Assembly: GCA_030737875.1 (NCBI GenBank)
Contig: CM060923.1
Coordinates: 37,316,501 to 37,380,500, forward strand
Reading direction: 5' to 3'
Source of the DNA: Allium sativum
Lineage: Eukaryota; Streptophyta; Magnoliopsida; Asparagales; Amaryllidaceae
DNA: 64,000 nucleotides
Under the pieces are notes generated by a model. That model was given only the letters and a program-made list of their open reading frames with translations. It was not told the DNA's origin and ran no database searches. Both the position numbers and the translations under genes were made by a program. Position 1 is the stretch's first letter. Every line of letters begins with the position of its first letter. This document shows positions 10,818-23,323 of this stretch, in pieces.

Positions 10818-11696
10818 AGGTGGCTAGGGTTACTTCATCCTCACAATTTCTTAGGCGATGCCAAAACACTGCACCCAATACCTATTCCTCTTCCTCTTCT
10901 TCTTCAACTAGAGAAAGCTCTACCCTTCTCTCTTCTCCTCTGAAACTTATTCAAAATAAAAATAAAATGAAGATTAAATCTAGGCTTCTTCTTCTTCAAA
11001 CTTAGAGAAAAGAATTCTGATTTCCGATAAAATTGCCTAGATTTATGCTGCGTATGAGGTGGAAGAGTAGATTTGGATTGGATTCAAGATTATTCGAGGT
11101 TGGAAAATAATTCAATGTGAGTGGGTTTAAATTATAATTTTGAATAATGGTATATGCATCGTTCGACATTCCCCATTTGTATAAAGATTAATTAATAAAC
11201 ATGCTAATTACTACAGTCTTAATTTTATGTTTATTCTATTCATCTCCTCCTATTTCCCTATTTATTTTTAAGACTAGGCTAACTTCGAGCCTAGTCCAAT
11301 CTCGCTGAAATAAGCGCATGAATGAAATTGAGAAAATTGGAAAAGTTTGGATATGATAATAAAAAAGGGAATATGAGGATATCGTTTAATTGAATATAAG
11401 ACTGTAATTTTTAGAAAAAATTTAATGATTGGAATTTGGGCATAATTGAAATAAATATGAAAAATTGGAAGGGTTTAAGGAACATGTAAATAAAAGTAGT
11501 TGGCATAAGATTGATGATAATTATGAAATTGGTTTGGGCATAATTTAGTATAACTTGTATACATGGAAATATAGGCATAACTTGTATTAGAACTGTAAGA
11601 ATAATTTGAATTAGAAATTATAGGTAATTATAATATATTATAATACAAGACTTGAAATTGGGCATGAATTAAGAAAAAAAATTAGTGAATGCCTAA

Positions 11697-11913
11697 GACA
11701 CGAGGTTGGATTTGGTTTGCAGTAGATGTCTGCCCGGAACTGCCTGGCATATCCAACAACCGCAAACAGTAATCTATTGTGAGAGGTCTTGGGTGGAAAT
11801 CAGACCAGTAGTGGTGTCAAGACATGAGGTTAGACTCGGATGTGGTAGAAGTCTGCCCGGAACCGCCCGGCATATCTAGCAACCGCAAACGGCAATTTAA
11901 TGTGAGAGGTTTT
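11697..11913 (+). repeat. Tandem pair of LTR hairpins (element A')
   Basis: Units are 11697-11790 and 11820-11913. Both begin GACA(C/T)GAGGTT and end TGTGAGAGGT. The first pairs GTTTGC with GCAAAC around CTGCCCGGAACTGCCTGG. The second has the same GC-rich centre with weaker arms (ATGTGG/CCGCAA). Confidence 0.72.
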
Positions 11914-14241
11914 GTGCGTTTACGGACATAATAAATAATAATCAACACTTAACCAAGAAGACACATGTAAGGTTGACATGGATATAATAAAGGGGTTAAG
12001 TGGGTAACATGGGTAGCATGGATAGTTTGTTAAATTGGAATATTTAACCTAATTAAATTTGTAGTGGTGTTACGAACTAGCTGAATTGAGTAGGTGTTAA
12101 GTAAACTAGTTAAAGAAGTGGGAAGGGTTAAGTTAATCTTAGTTAATGCCAAAATGGAGAATGATAATAACCTATTATGAATGAACTTGAATAAGAAAAG
12201 GAAAGATAATAGGTAGGCTTGTCCTAGGGACAAGTGGGAATTATAACTTATGGAATAAGGTAAATTATATGGAATGGTAAGGGGAAGATGAAATAACTTA
12301 TGTAATAAGGTAAGATATACTTAATTGTATATTAAATAATCTATAAAGGCAAGAATAAATCTACAAATAAAGATAACATAAGTTATATGAATGGAAAGGT
12401 ATTAGGACATAACAGGAGATTGGTTGAGTTGAATAATTCTATGAGTGTCAATCTGATGTTGATTTCGGTCTTCGGGGTTGATACTTAGGGAGTTATTCTC
12501 TTACCAATGTATATGTGAATTAAGATCTACTTAATTATAAACTAAGTAGAACATGTTATGGTAACTATAAGATGGAATAATGAATAGATTATGAGGATAA
12601 CATGTTGTAGGCTTATTAATAAACTTAAATGGGTTAAGTTATAAATGGAATTAATAAGAAAGGGTAACTTGGTAAACTTAAAAAGGAAGTTAATGTGAGT
12701 GAACCAAGTTAAATGAGAAAATTGAAGAGGTGGCGCAAGCGTGTAATTAATGATTAGACGTAGGGTCTAATGAAATATTAAACTGAGGCGCTTGGAGCAG
12801 TCTATACGTTATAGGATGAATAACCCAACGAGGTAGATCATCACGGTGTCATAAGGCACGAGGGGAGCACACGTTCATCTGACTTTTCTAGCAGCTCCAA
12901 CAGACTGGAAGGGGAAGCACGCGGCTTCCTAAGACGTTAAAGGTGCTCCTAGTAGTCCTTTGTATGGTGGCAGATGTTTAAGGCTATGCCCGCAGAGGTT
13001 GGGTCTGCGCATAACTACTAGATGGGTGGGCCTTGACTGCAAGAATAACTTGGTAGTCAGCTTGCTGTAGGCGGTGACTGAATGGGTGATTCGACGACTG
13101 CCTCAATGGAGGCGGAGGGTCAGGACCAAAAAGGATAGTAGGTCGTCAAGCGCCTATCATCGGCAGCCAGGAGGATGCGAAAAGACTAGAGCTAGACCTA
13201 AGATACCATTAACCATTCACTGTCGTGGGAAGGTGGTTGAGGGGAGACACCACATGGATGTTTAGATTGTTTGCTTTGGGGCTTGTCGCTTAGCTCTTGT
13301 AGTCTTTACTAGTTGAGGGATGGGCTGAGGCGGGGCTATAACCACCATATAAACAGACCCTAGGGATATTTGTGTGAGAGGCTCTTAAAGGCGGGCCTAC
13401 ACAGATATGAGGAAAGATCCCGACTGAGTTCCATGTTTCTTGTGTAGCCCTACCACAGAACTCGGGCATGCACACGATTGGTGTGCAGGTTAGGCATCGA
13501 ATACGTTTGACGAAACATACGTGGGAAAGTCTGGATACATGCATGTCTTCTCTGGGTAGTGTATCGTAGACTCTGGGGCATTACTCGATGAAGGAATCTA
13601 GTTCGATGAAAATGTTCGAAGATAGCGGTCGGTACGCTTACGTAGTACAGCGATAGTGGTTCTATGCGGATGTTGCGTCGTTGTATATGCAAAGAGATAT
13701 GTATGTTACTATGGCATAGGATGTGGGACCATACACATAAATGTGGTGTTACGGAGGTGACCATGTGAGTGGGGTACCATGGGGTGTGCCTCAGCTTGGG
13801 GGTAGCTACATATACATTATATTAGGTTAATCTACTAGGGAGTAGATGGGGCGACGTGTGTGTGTAAGCCTTGAGCGCTAATAACTTAGATAACATAATA
13901 AATAAGAAATGTGATTGAACGGTATATGCAGGATTATCCAGAAGTGTATTTTATGTCTAATCACCAGAACTTGTGTTCTGACCCCCCTCCTCATAACATT
14001 CTTAGGTTAGGTTCATGATAGAGACTGTATAGCTTTGGATACTGGTTTAGCAGTATTGTTATTAAGGTAAAGCTATTTTTTAATTACATTATATTTTATT
14101 CCTTCCGCTATCAGATATTTTCTGAACTCTAACATGTTTTATGTCTCTGTCTTTTCTGCGGGAAACCAGGGCAAACTAACTCGATTTTGATGGATTGGTT
14201 TTTTTGAAAAAAATCGGTCCATTGGAATTCGGGTTGTTACA

Positions 14242-14330
14242 CAGAAGATGCGACTTGGGAGACCGAAGAGAAATTCGTGCTTCATACCCTTTTCTTTTCG
14301 AGGGTATGTTCTTAACTCATTTTCCTAAGT
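14242..14330 (+). pseudogene. Element B integrase C-terminal end (chromodomain tail)
   Basis: Immediately after the A' LTR the plus strand reads TEDATWETEEKF and then VLHT and a hydrophobic tail to a TAA at about 14332. The (E)EATWE(xE) block is the standard end of the chromodomain at the integrase C-terminus of plant chromoviruses, thought to target chromatin. The rest of B lies left of A' outside the window. A' is therefore inserted within B's pol frame, which kills B. Confidence 0.8.
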
Positions 14331-14900
14331 TTTATTAGTGCTTGTTTCTGTCAATAGAGTATATCTTATCCATAGTATTTTCGAACTTTAGATAGAAATC
14401 CTATGGATGTAAACATGTGTTTGAAACATTTTATGATTAATGGATGCAAGTGGATGCAAGTGTTTGCTAGTGGTTGCCTGTCGACGCATATACACACACA
14501 TTAGGCACTAAGATTGGCTCAATCATTCTCATACTGCATCTGGATGTGTGTGCGTTTTCTTTTCTTTTATGGATGGAAATGGACGAGTTAGCATATGGAC
14601 GTTGCATTTGGACGAGTGAATGTGCACACATATAGAACTTATATGATATAATAGGATTATCTGCATACATATTGGATTCATGGCACTAACATACAGTGCA
14701 TTAAGGAGGTCAGTTGAATCAGTAGACCACCTGATCTTCGCATTACTGTTGGGACATATACACACACCTTCGTATATATTCATATAAGCATTAGAAATCT
14801 TTAAGGATAATGGATGTTAGTGATTGATGGATGAGTAGATGGATAATGGATAGTAGGATATGCATTCTTCTTAACTTAGAGATTTCGGGATGAAATCCTT
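14331..14900 (+). other. Element B 3' non-coding region, conserved with element F
   Basis: This sits between the integrase stop and the PPT. It aligns along its length with the reverse complement of 60581-61130 in element F, with shared blocks such as 'gtggttgcc(t/a)gt', 'tatacacacac', 'aggcacta', 'gcacacatatagaa', 'ggaggtcag/aact/tgaatcagtagacc' and 'ttcttcttaact'. It is rich in TGGATG-type short repeats. No open frame of note. Confidence 0.75.
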
Positions 14901-14914
14901 TGAGTAGGGGAGAA
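14901..14914 (+). other. Element B polypurine tract
   Basis: TGAGTAGGGGAGAA directly before the LTR start TGTAACACCC, preceded by TTTCGGGATGAAATCC, the same box seen before the A' and F LTRs. Confidence 0.88.
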
Positions 14915-15204
14915 TGTAACACCCTGAATTTGTACAAACACTAAATGAGGTTAAATTAAGTAATAACTAATTTAGTATTCAGAATTAGAGGAAACAGACT
15001 GCACCACTGCGTCTATCTCGAAATTCAGATCAAGATAGACATTTGGTTTGCGTAAAACAGACACTGTATGAGGAAGTTATGAGGGTTTTAAATTGGTACA
15101 CACGTAGAAAAATTATATATATACGCATGAGTCAGAGATGAGTCAGAATTTTATCCAGAATGATTCAAATTCGAAAAATTCGTCAAAGCGGCAAAATTCC
15201 CGCT

Positions 15205-15310
15205 CTAGGGGGTCGACACCCCTAGAGGGGTGTTGACCTAGGGGTCGACCCCCCTAAAGGTGTGTCAACCTATGGGTCGACCCACCCACAGTGGTGTCGA
15301 CACCCCTAGG
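15205..15310. promoter_or_regulatory. GTCGAC palindrome cluster in U3 (element B)
   Basis: At least four GTCGAC/GTTGAC-centred inverted repeats lie within about 105 bases, including AGGGGGTCGACACCCCT-like arms, GGGGTCGACCCC, GGGTCGACCC and GGTGTCGACACC. They end about 40 bases before the TATA box. Confidence 0.82.
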
Positions 15311-15346
15311 GCTGAGGTGGCAGTCGGTTTCAGAGGGTTCTGCAGC

Positions 15347-15354
15347 TATAAATA
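15347..15354 (+). promoter_or_regulatory. TATA box of element B LTR
   Basis: TATAAATA just downstream of the palindrome cluster, in the same arrangement as A, A', D and F. Confidence 0.7.
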
Positions 15355-15904
15355 TGTGCTTAATTCTCCTATTTCTTCATTGAAAATTATGGGAGCTATA
15401 CGTTACCGAAGAGCGAACTGAGACAGAACTATTTTCTACAACAACGTACTTTGCAAATCAAATCCAGAAATTCAAGATCCATTCTCTCTATTTTCTAAAC
15501 CTTACGCTGTGAGTTCTAGTTGCTTTTAGGTTTAGATAAATAAAAGTAGATTATGAGAGAATGTGACTTGGATACGTTATAAACCTTGAATCTATGTTAT
15601 TATTAGATCTTATGCTATGTCATGATAGATCTATTTCTCTAGATCCAATTCAATTGTAATTATTCTACTATGTTATTATTGTGGATCTTGTTTTGTAACT
15701 ATATTGTAGTTAATATAGATCTGTTAATTTGGATAGTTATCAGTGGATAGATCTAATAATTTACGTAAATCATGAACATATGTCACCTTGAATTAGTTAG
15801 GATTAGATCTAAATCTTTTTGTTGATTGTGACTTTTATGACATGCTATGATGTGGATTTCTGTAGATCTATTTCTAAACTAGTAGATCTAATTTATGTGG
15901 ACAT

Positions 15905-16098
15905 CGAAACTATTAGACAGATCTAGGTTATCATCTTATGTTGTCATGATAGATCTATTTTATGTGATCTAGATTATCACCTTATGTTATCATGTTAGAT
16001 CTATTTTATGTGATCTGCATTATCACCTTATGTTATCATGTTAGATCTATTTTATGTGATCTAAATTATCACCTTATGTTATCATTTTAGATCTATTT
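15905..16098 (+). repeat. 46-bp minisatellite in B LTR, interrupted by C
   Basis: Units start at 15951, 15997, 16043 and 16089, each beginning AGATCTATTT and containing TTATCACCTTATGTTATCAT. A diverged unit precedes them. The array resumes at 41818 after element C with 'tatatgatctaatttatcac' and fades by about 41930. Confidence 0.88.
16094..16098. repeat. Target-site duplication of element C, left copy
   Basis: tattt immediately before the C LTR start TGTAATAACCCGG. The right copy is at 41818-41822. Confidence 0.9.
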
Positions 16099-16989
16099 TG
16101 TAATAACCCGGAAATTCTGAACCAGTTTAAAACTTTTGTTTTGGAAATTTTAGCGAATTTTAGACATTTAAAACGAATTATTTTAAATAATATCGACGAG
16201 AAATTTATTTTGAATGGAATTGGAACGTATATATTATATAGATCGTCGTTAGAATATAAATAATTATATATAATTATAAAAGGAATTGAAAATGGCGCGG
16301 TAGTTCGATAATTCGATTTCAAACTTCAATTGAACGTACCGGGTGCAAAACAATCCGGATTTTAGCGAAACCAAAAATAATAGGATCTATTCGTGAATAT
16401 CTTTCCAACGAATCCGAAAAATCGAAATTTCATAGCGGGAATCAAAAGATATGTCCAGTTGAAACTTCTGAATAGTCGCTATGGAATTCAGGCCCTTAAA
16501 GATGGGAATTTTGCAAACGACCTCGGATTTCGACGAAACCACTTTTGTTGGATCCGTGGTGTTAAATTATTGCTAGGTTTCAAATTTCATAATTTTTCGA
16601 TTCAATATGTGAGCGTGGCATAGGGAAACGCGTTTGACCAGTTTCAGTTGATTTTAATCGACTGGAAATTGGCCATTTTTTCAACCGTCTCAGAATTTGA
16701 CGAAACTAGTTTTGTTAGGAGCGTATCGTCAATACGAAGCTAGAAAATATTTTTCTGGAATTTTTCGAGTTAGTATGTAACCCCGGTAAATTGAAATGCG
16801 CGTTCAAATTCAATATATAGAGTTATATGTCGATTTTGACGGAAACTGATTGTAACGATCGAATCAGCCTACGATACATATCCCATTGTGTTCGGAATGG
16901 GGGTAAAACGCTATGGACGACAGGCGGTGGGCCTCGTTTAGAGGTCGTATGTAAAAGTCAACTTTTTGTAATTAAAATAATAAATTAAA

Positions 16990-17406
16990 ATTTAAAACCC
17001 TCCACTCTCTCCTTCCTTTATCTGCCCCCCCCCCAAATCATTATTCCCGATTCAGTTTTTTTTTTTTTAAAAAAAAGAAAAAGAAAAAACCTACGAACTG
17101 CTTCCTGTCACCCCTCCGCCAGGCGCCGCCATCGATGGCGACCCCTCCCTTCGGCGAGCAGCGCCGCCCACCGTCAACGACTGGCCCCCTCTTCCTCTTC
17201 TTCTCCTTCCCGCTTCCCCCCTTCTCTGCACGCACCCAGAACCCTGGACCCCCTCAAATCGAACCACGATCCACCACCCACCGCCCACGCACAGACCTCG
17301 CCACCCTCGCTTTGCCGGAACCCTAACCCGCGACGTCCCTAGCACCACCTTCGACTCCAGCAAGCCAAGCCCCCTCCTCCACAGTAAACCGAATTGAAAA
17401 GTAAGT
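16990..17406 (+). other. GC-rich leader block with splice donor in C1 (repeated in C2 and C3)
   Basis: A pyrimidine-rich start (CCCTCCACTCTCTCC), a homopolymer stretch, then about 300 bases of strongly GC-rich sequence in an otherwise AT-rich LTR. It ends ACCGAATTGAAAA followed by GTAAGT at 17401, a consensus plant 5' splice site. A 63-codon frame from ATGGCGACC at 17135 to 17326 is Pro/Arg-rich and is kept in all three copies (28227-28418, 36050-36241), but has no recognisable domain. It looks like a host gene 5' leader, first exon and intron start taken into the LTR; that origin is inference. Confidence 0.55.
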
Positions 17407-18090
17407 TTTTACTTTTAATTATTTTTGTTTTATTTATTTTTAGTTGTGTATTTTATTTACAGGTGATTTTCAGATTTTTTTTAAAAATCAGTTTATAAAT
17501 ACAAAGTAAAGATTGTCTTTTTTAACATGAAAGATTTGATCTTTACCCTTGTAAAGATTTGATTTTTCGAATAGAAAAGATTTGATTTTTCGAATAGAAA
17601 AGATTTGATTTTTTTCGAATAGAAAAGATTTGATTTTTCGAATAGAAAAGATTGGATTTATAAATTAGTTAAGTTAGGATTTTTAAAATAGAAAGGGCAT
17701 GGTCTTTAAAATAAAAATAGCAATATGAAAGTGGAGTAAAAATATGATTTTTATATTTTTAAAGTATTAAAAATATAATCTTTACTATATAGAAGATGTA
17801 AAAATATGATTGTTGTTTATGTAGAGAATTAAAAATATAATTTTTAAATGATAGGAATATTAGAAATATCATCTTTATATGTGTAGAAAAATAAAAATGT
17901 TATTTTTATAATGATATATTTGAATAGGCGAAATCTTTATTTTTGAAAAGGCGAAATCTTTATTTTGGAAAAGGCGAAATATTTATTTTTGAAAGGGCGA
18001 AATCTTTATATGAAGAATAGTGTGATAAAAATATAATCTTTACTATATGAACATCGATGTGAAAATATAATTTTTATCTATATAGTAGCG

Positions 18091-18355
18091 GAATAAAAAT
18101 TCGATTTTTATATATTGAATAGCATAATAAAAATTCGATTTTTATATATTGAATAGCATAATAAAAATTCGATTTTTATATATTGAATAGCATAATAAAA
18201 ATTCGATTTTTATATATTGAATAGCATAATAAAAATTCGATTTTTATATATTGAATAGCATAATAAAAATTCGATTTTTATATATTGAATAGCATAATAA
18301 AAATTCGATTTTTATATATTGAATAGCAAAGTAAAAATTTGATTTTTACATATGT
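18091..18355 (+). repeat. 34-bp tandem array in C1 (7 units plus one degenerate)
   Basis: The unit contains AAAAATTCGATTTTTATATA then TTGAATAGCATAAT. C2 has 6 units plus one (29182-29409) and C3 has 11 plus one (37006-37404). Copy-number change between LTRs that were identical at insertion shows array slippage after insertion. Confidence 0.92.
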
Positions 18356-19469
18356 AGAGAATACGGACAACGAAGGTGATAAAAGGCGAGAACAACAAAG
18401 ATTTCTCTAAATGAAGAGTCGTGGTATTGGATAGCTATTGGTGAGAACTTCTCACCTTTCAATTTCCTTTTCTAGCTATATATATATATACTAGGATGCA
18501 GACGGTGTTTAGTAGCACCCGACACCCGTCATCCACAGACCATGGATGGCTTGTTTGTTAAATTGTTTGGTTGAGTAGTTAGTTAGAATATTTGATTTGA
18601 ATTGAATTGTTTGGTGAAATGAAATTGATTTGATTGATGTGTGAATGGCGTGGGCCTTCACTAGACCGGGGATAAGGCTAGGCCTCGTCCCGTTTCTAGT
18701 ATCGTGCCGTTATGCCGCCGAAATTTTCTAAAATAAGTTAGAAAAATAAAAATATCATTTTATTGAATAAATGAATTGAATAGAAACTCATATGTTGAAA
18801 TAAAATGTTTTATCGTTAAAAATATAATTTTTAACGTGAATGTGAATAAATAAAATATTCATTTACACGGACGGTTTGTTTATATACACCTATTTGAAGG
18901 ACATTGATTGGGTCGATAAATTTTACACATCGCCCAACTGAACAATTAAAATCTTTGTTTGTTGATTTGAAACCCCACACGGGTGTTGGGATGAAATTTG
19001 AAGTTCACTCATTCTGATTGATTAAATATGTCGATCGATTGATTGACAGGCTATTATAAGCATTAGATATCTATATTTGATGCTTATACAGTGTAGTGCA
19101 CTTTGGATGATGGTTGATTATTTGTCGTTGCTATTTTATACACGTGTGTATGGAATCCATATAATTAACGCTATATGGTAATTGATTGGGCCTCATTCCA
19201 ATTTAGAAAATAAAGAATATTATAATATAAAGGTTCATGTGTTGACTGTACTCATTCGTTGAGATTAGTCATGTGTTGAACGAAATATTTTAACAAAAAT
19301 AGTCACACGTGGACGGTACTCATTCGTTGAGATTAGTCATGTGTTGACAAAGATGGAAAAAAAGAAATATTTGAAACAGAATATTTGAAAATAGAAATGT
19401 ACGAAGCCGTGTTGATTGGAGTGACGCCATTTTGTCGTGAACGATATTTATATCGATTTTACTCATTAT

Positions 19470-19980
19470 GAAATGAATATAAAGCGATTTCGAAATGAAA
19501 TGAATATAAAGCGATTTCGAAATGAAATGAATATAAAGCGATTTCGAAATGAAATGAATATAAAGCGATTTCGAAATGAAATGAATATAAAGCGATTTCG
19601 AAATGAAATGAATATAAAGCGATTTCGAAATGAAATGAATATAAAGCAATTTCGAAATGAAATGAATATAAAGCGATTTCGAAATGAAATGAGTATAAAG
19701 CGATTTCGAAATGAATTGAATATAAAGCGATTACGAAATAAATTGAATCAAATAGGAAACCAATTTGAATTGAATCGAATAGAAAACCAATTTGAATTGA
19801 ATCGAATAGAAAACCAATTTGAATTGAATCGAATAGAAAACCAATTTGAATTGAATCGAATAGAAAACCAATTTGAATTGAATCGAATAGAAAACCAATT
19901 TGAATTGAATCGAATAGAAAACCAATTTGAATGGAATCGAATAGAAAACCAATTTGAATTGAATCGAATAGAAAACCAAA
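19470..19980 (+). repeat. Double 27-bp minisatellite in C1
   Basis: About 10 units of a 27-bp repeat (ATGAATATAAAGCGATTTCG core) run into 8 units of a second 27-bp repeat (CCAATTTGAATTGAATCG core). Because 27 is a multiple of three, long open frames appear on both strands (nine-residue repeats such as MNIKRFRNE and NQFELNRIE). This is a consequence of the repeat length, not evidence of a gene. Confidence 0.93.
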
Positions 19981-22940
19981 GAAAACGAATTTGATTTAAA
20001 TAGAAAATGAATTGAATTCAAATTGAATTGAAACCGAATTGAAATAGAAGTAAAATCAATTTGAAATGAATTCAAATTGAATTGAAATTTGAATTGAATA
20101 GAAATGAATTTTAAAACGAATTTATAGGAAAAAATTCAATTTTGATTTGAATTGAAATGGAAGTCGAAATTGTTTTTGAAACGAATTCAAAACTATTTAT
20201 ATAATTCGTTTTAAATAGAAATCGACGAAATATATATTATATATATATATATAATATAATGGCCTGAATATAACGCGCCGCACCGCGGCAGTTCGTGAAT
20301 TTCGACCATTTATTTCAAACGGACATTACGGGAGATCCGACCGTCGGATTCTCCTAAAACCGGAACCTTGGGTTCGTATCGAAAAGAGCTTTCTAACGAA
20401 TATTAGGAATTTGAAATCTAACGGTTGGATTTGGAGTTACGTCCAAATCAAATTTGAAAAAGGTCGTTGTAAGTGCAGTTCGATGGCCATTGTTGGAAAT
20501 CGACCGTACGGGCCTTGATAAAATTATTAAAAATAGTAATAATTTGTGTAAAATCATAAGAAATGATTTGGGAAAATTTGGGATGAAAAACTCCATATTT
20601 GAAAATATAAAAATAGATTTTTATCGAAATGAACTAGTTTTGAACTAAATTTAAACCCGTTTATTTTTAAATAAATAAATTGGATTTAACCCGATTTTAA
20701 ATAGAACAGATTCATGGGTTTATCGTGAACTGTGTTTTAAATAACACTAGTTCTTTAACCCGATTTTAAATAGAACTGATTCATGGGTTTGCCGTGAACT
20801 GTGTTTTAAATGACATTAGTTCTTTAACCCAGTAAATGGAGTTTTAAATGAATCTGCAATTAGATTGAAATGTGCATTGATAATCTAAATTATCTAATTT
20901 GGCAAATAAGCGAGAATGGAGTATCACCAGTTTTGCTCCAAAGCGATAGTTAAATCTTTAATTAGATTTGAACGTGAAATGGTAATTAATTTTACCGATA
21001 ACACCATAGTATTAGATATGGAGTATTACCAGTTTTGCTTCATGGGATGAATAGGTTGGGATTGGGAAATAAAATAAATAATTACTTCGGTGTGGTTCAC
21101 TAATCTCGACTAGTTTAGAAAACCAAAATTTGGTTTGAAACGACATCCAAAGGAAGATTAAAGGATAAATTTTAAAGAATTTATCTTGGATAAAATTAAT
21201 GGGAACTTTTCCCAAAAGATGTGGATATTTAAATAACAGAATATTCAGAATTAGAATGAGGCGTATGTTGTGTTTGTGTAACATTTGTTTTTAATATACG
21301 CGGGTTGTTCGGAAAGACCGGGTTTATACCCATTCTGAATAACCGATTCGACGATAAGTCGAAGAAGAAGACGGTGGTCGAAGACCGGAAGTCTTCACAT
21401 CGTTTGGGCAATTACTGACGATCCTGATTGGGCTGTACACCCAAGAGGATGGAAATAGTTGGTGGTCGTCCAGACGTACTTGGAGATGGATGGATATGCG
21501 AGGAAAGTGCCTCCGGTTTCGTTCAGACCCAGAACGGACTTGTAATTGGATTGTGTGTCTGACATTGGATTTTATTCTGTGTTGATTGATTTCTATTAAA
21601 TATACATCTGTTTGGCGGCGGAGAATTTATTCTTTTGCTTAACGCCCTTCTCTGAGACGTACGAGCTCAGAGGTTGTATATCGACGGACATCAGTCGCAT
21701 GGTATGAATTGCCTGTGTGGCACGCTAAGATGCAATGATCAAGGCTTCTGTTGAAAATAAAAGTCTTGTGGTTGATGATCAAAGCACGGCCTACGTGGCA
21801 ACTTTGTGTATAACGTGAATTCGCGAGCCTCACACCTCGGTATGAGTTAAAAATGGGATACGGGCCGTTGGGAGAACACGACGTTTCTTTCTAGCTTTGG
21901 TGGTGTCAGTGACTTACCAGCCCTGACATTTATATACTTTTCACCTTTGTGGTTGTTGGAATGAGGCGCCTCGATATTAGGTCTGTAAGGACCGGGAAAC
22001 GTGTGTTCAGGCATAACCAATCCTCTAAGGTAAGTGAGGACCGGCCCAACCGATCCAAGTGGCTGCCCATAGTGTGTAGTCCTGAGCATTTGCTAGAGTG
22101 TCTCGAAGCGGAGAGGAGCTTGCCCCTTGCGTCGACTCATGATGGAATCCAATTTCCAATACGAGATATTTCGGCTTTATTTGTAGAGCCTATTATGGCG
22201 ACATAGTAGCATAGGATGCTATGCCGTCTATGATTTATATTTATGATTGAAATTGTTTTGATACTATACACTTATTATAGTATCAAATGATTTGTTTTAA
22301 ACGTACCAAGCATGTTTGGCTGTTATAAGGTAAAACCCTATCCTCCGGCTTGCGTTGCATTGTGTGATGGGACCTGGGTCTTATAATAGCTTCATTTTTC
22401 GAAAAAGCATTGCGCTGTTTATTCTATGCACTGGTATTCTTGGGAGGAAACCCGTTCCGTGTTATACGGCGTGGTCCCTTGAATTACTCTCTTTTAAAGT
22501 TAAGCTTTAAATAACTGTTTTAGTTCTCACACCAGTCACATGACTGACCTGGAGTTTATTGTTTTAACCTAAACTCTGGGTGCCCTTATTTTGACACGGG
22601 CAGCTAGTAGTTTTGGTTTTGCAGATTTATATTCACAGGATCCTGGTTTACAGCTGGAATGATATCCGGAAAGCTCTGTATCCGTATATCACCTTCAGTT
22701 GTGCTTTGTATTATTTTTCCGCTGCTATGTAATTTATTGTAATCTCTGATATTTATCGAATGTAATTAATTCAATTATACTCTGTATATTCTTGTATCTG
22801 ATGGAATTGTTGTAATAACAATGAAATGTTCTTCCGTCTGCGTTCTGATTTGTCCTGTTCTCAAACGATCAGGGGTTTCGAACGGTCTAGATCGGTTTAA
22901 CGACTGATTCAGATCGAGCGAAATTCCCGACCGTCACATT

Positions 22941-22952
22941 TGGTATCAGAGC
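22941..22952 (+). other. Element C first PBS
   Basis: TGGTATCAGAGC, two bases after the C1 LTR end, complementary to initiator tRNA-Met. Confidence 0.93.
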
Positions 22953-22973
22953 TTTGGTTTACAGAGCTCGAGA

Positions 22974-22978
22974 ACAAG
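22974..22978. repeat. Target-site duplication of solo LTR D, left copy
   Basis: acaag directly before TGTAACACCCCG. The second copy is at 26183-26187, and the uninterrupted site reads gagaacaagacacatt at 34001-34016. Confidence 0.97.
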
Positions 22979-23245
22979 TGTAACACCCCGAAAATTCTAT
23001 AACTGTGAAATTCATAAATTAAAGTATAATTAATTTGAAATCAAAGAACTAAGGGAAACGGGATACGCCATTGCGTTCGTCTCGGAAAAATACGCAAAAT
23101 AGAGTCCGAGTTTTCGAAAAACGGAGTCCGTATGAAGAAGATATGGCCTTCGGAAGTTTTGAATCAAATTTAAAATTCAAACAGAATAAAATAATTAAAA
23201 ATCGGGCCCAATGGGCCAGGGCGGATAAACACCCGCCTAGGCCAC

Positions 23246-23323
23246 CCAGGTCGACTGGGCTGTCGACCTGGGCTACCCATGTCGACAGGGCTGTCGACAG
23301 CCCTGTCGACAGGGGTGTCGACC
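23246..23323. promoter_or_regulatory. GTCGAC palindrome cluster in U3 of D
   Basis: Bases 23280-23311 are a perfect 32-base palindrome (outer arm TGTCGACAGGGCTGTC). Just before it, CCAGGTCGAC and GTCGACCTGG flank a 6-base loop. A final GGTGTCGACC follows. The TATA box is 180 bases downstream. Confidence 0.88.

Larger units (their letters stand above)
9796..14241 (+). repeat. Element A' 3' LTR, 4446 bp
   Basis: It starts TGTAACACCCCGC at 9796 right after the PPT and ends GGGTTGTTACA at 14241, where chromodomain coding sequence of element B resumes. It contains a tRNA-like relic (10240-10311), a (TA)n run near 10545-10582, a palindrome cluster (10592-10660), a TATA box (10810), paired hairpins (11697-11913), and from 12445 the 1.7-kb part duplicated at 6586-8285. 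Short open frames are not supported as genes. Confidence 0.88.
14915..16098 (+). repeat. Element B 3' LTR, left part
   Basis: It begins TGTAACACCCTGAATTTG after the PPT, carries the palindrome cluster (15205-15310) and TATA box (15347), and is cut at 16098 by element C. The last 5 bases, tattt, are the target-site duplication of C. The LTR continues at 41823, giving about 3494 bp in total. Confidence 0.9.
16099..22938 (+). repeat. Element C first LTR (C1), 6840 bp
   Basis: From TGTAATAACCCGG to CCGACCGTCACA, followed by TT and the PBS. Internal landmarks are a GC-rich leader block (about 16990-17400), short tandem arrays (17540-18360), a 27-bp double minisatellite (19470-19980), a 70-bp tandem duplication (about 20690-20830), and a U5-like end with TTTTTCCGCTGCTATGTAA near 22720. 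C1 carries many private substitutions in its first 0.8 kb relative to the other two copies. A 5-bp gap at 18868 (acacgg where the others read acaaaccgg) is also private. Confidence 0.95.

Noticed and set aside
18091..18355. Regular 34-bp repeats resembling a CRISPR array
   Set aside because: Units are head-to-tail with no unique spacers, inside a plant LTR. They are a minisatellite.
19437..19994. 185-codon plus-strand frame of nine-residue repeats, with overlapping minus-strand frames (and equivalents at 30497-31027 and 38488-38760)
   Set aside because: It arises from 27-bp tandem repeats that stay open on both strands because 27 is divisible by three. Copy number differs between sister LTRs and C3 has a stop.
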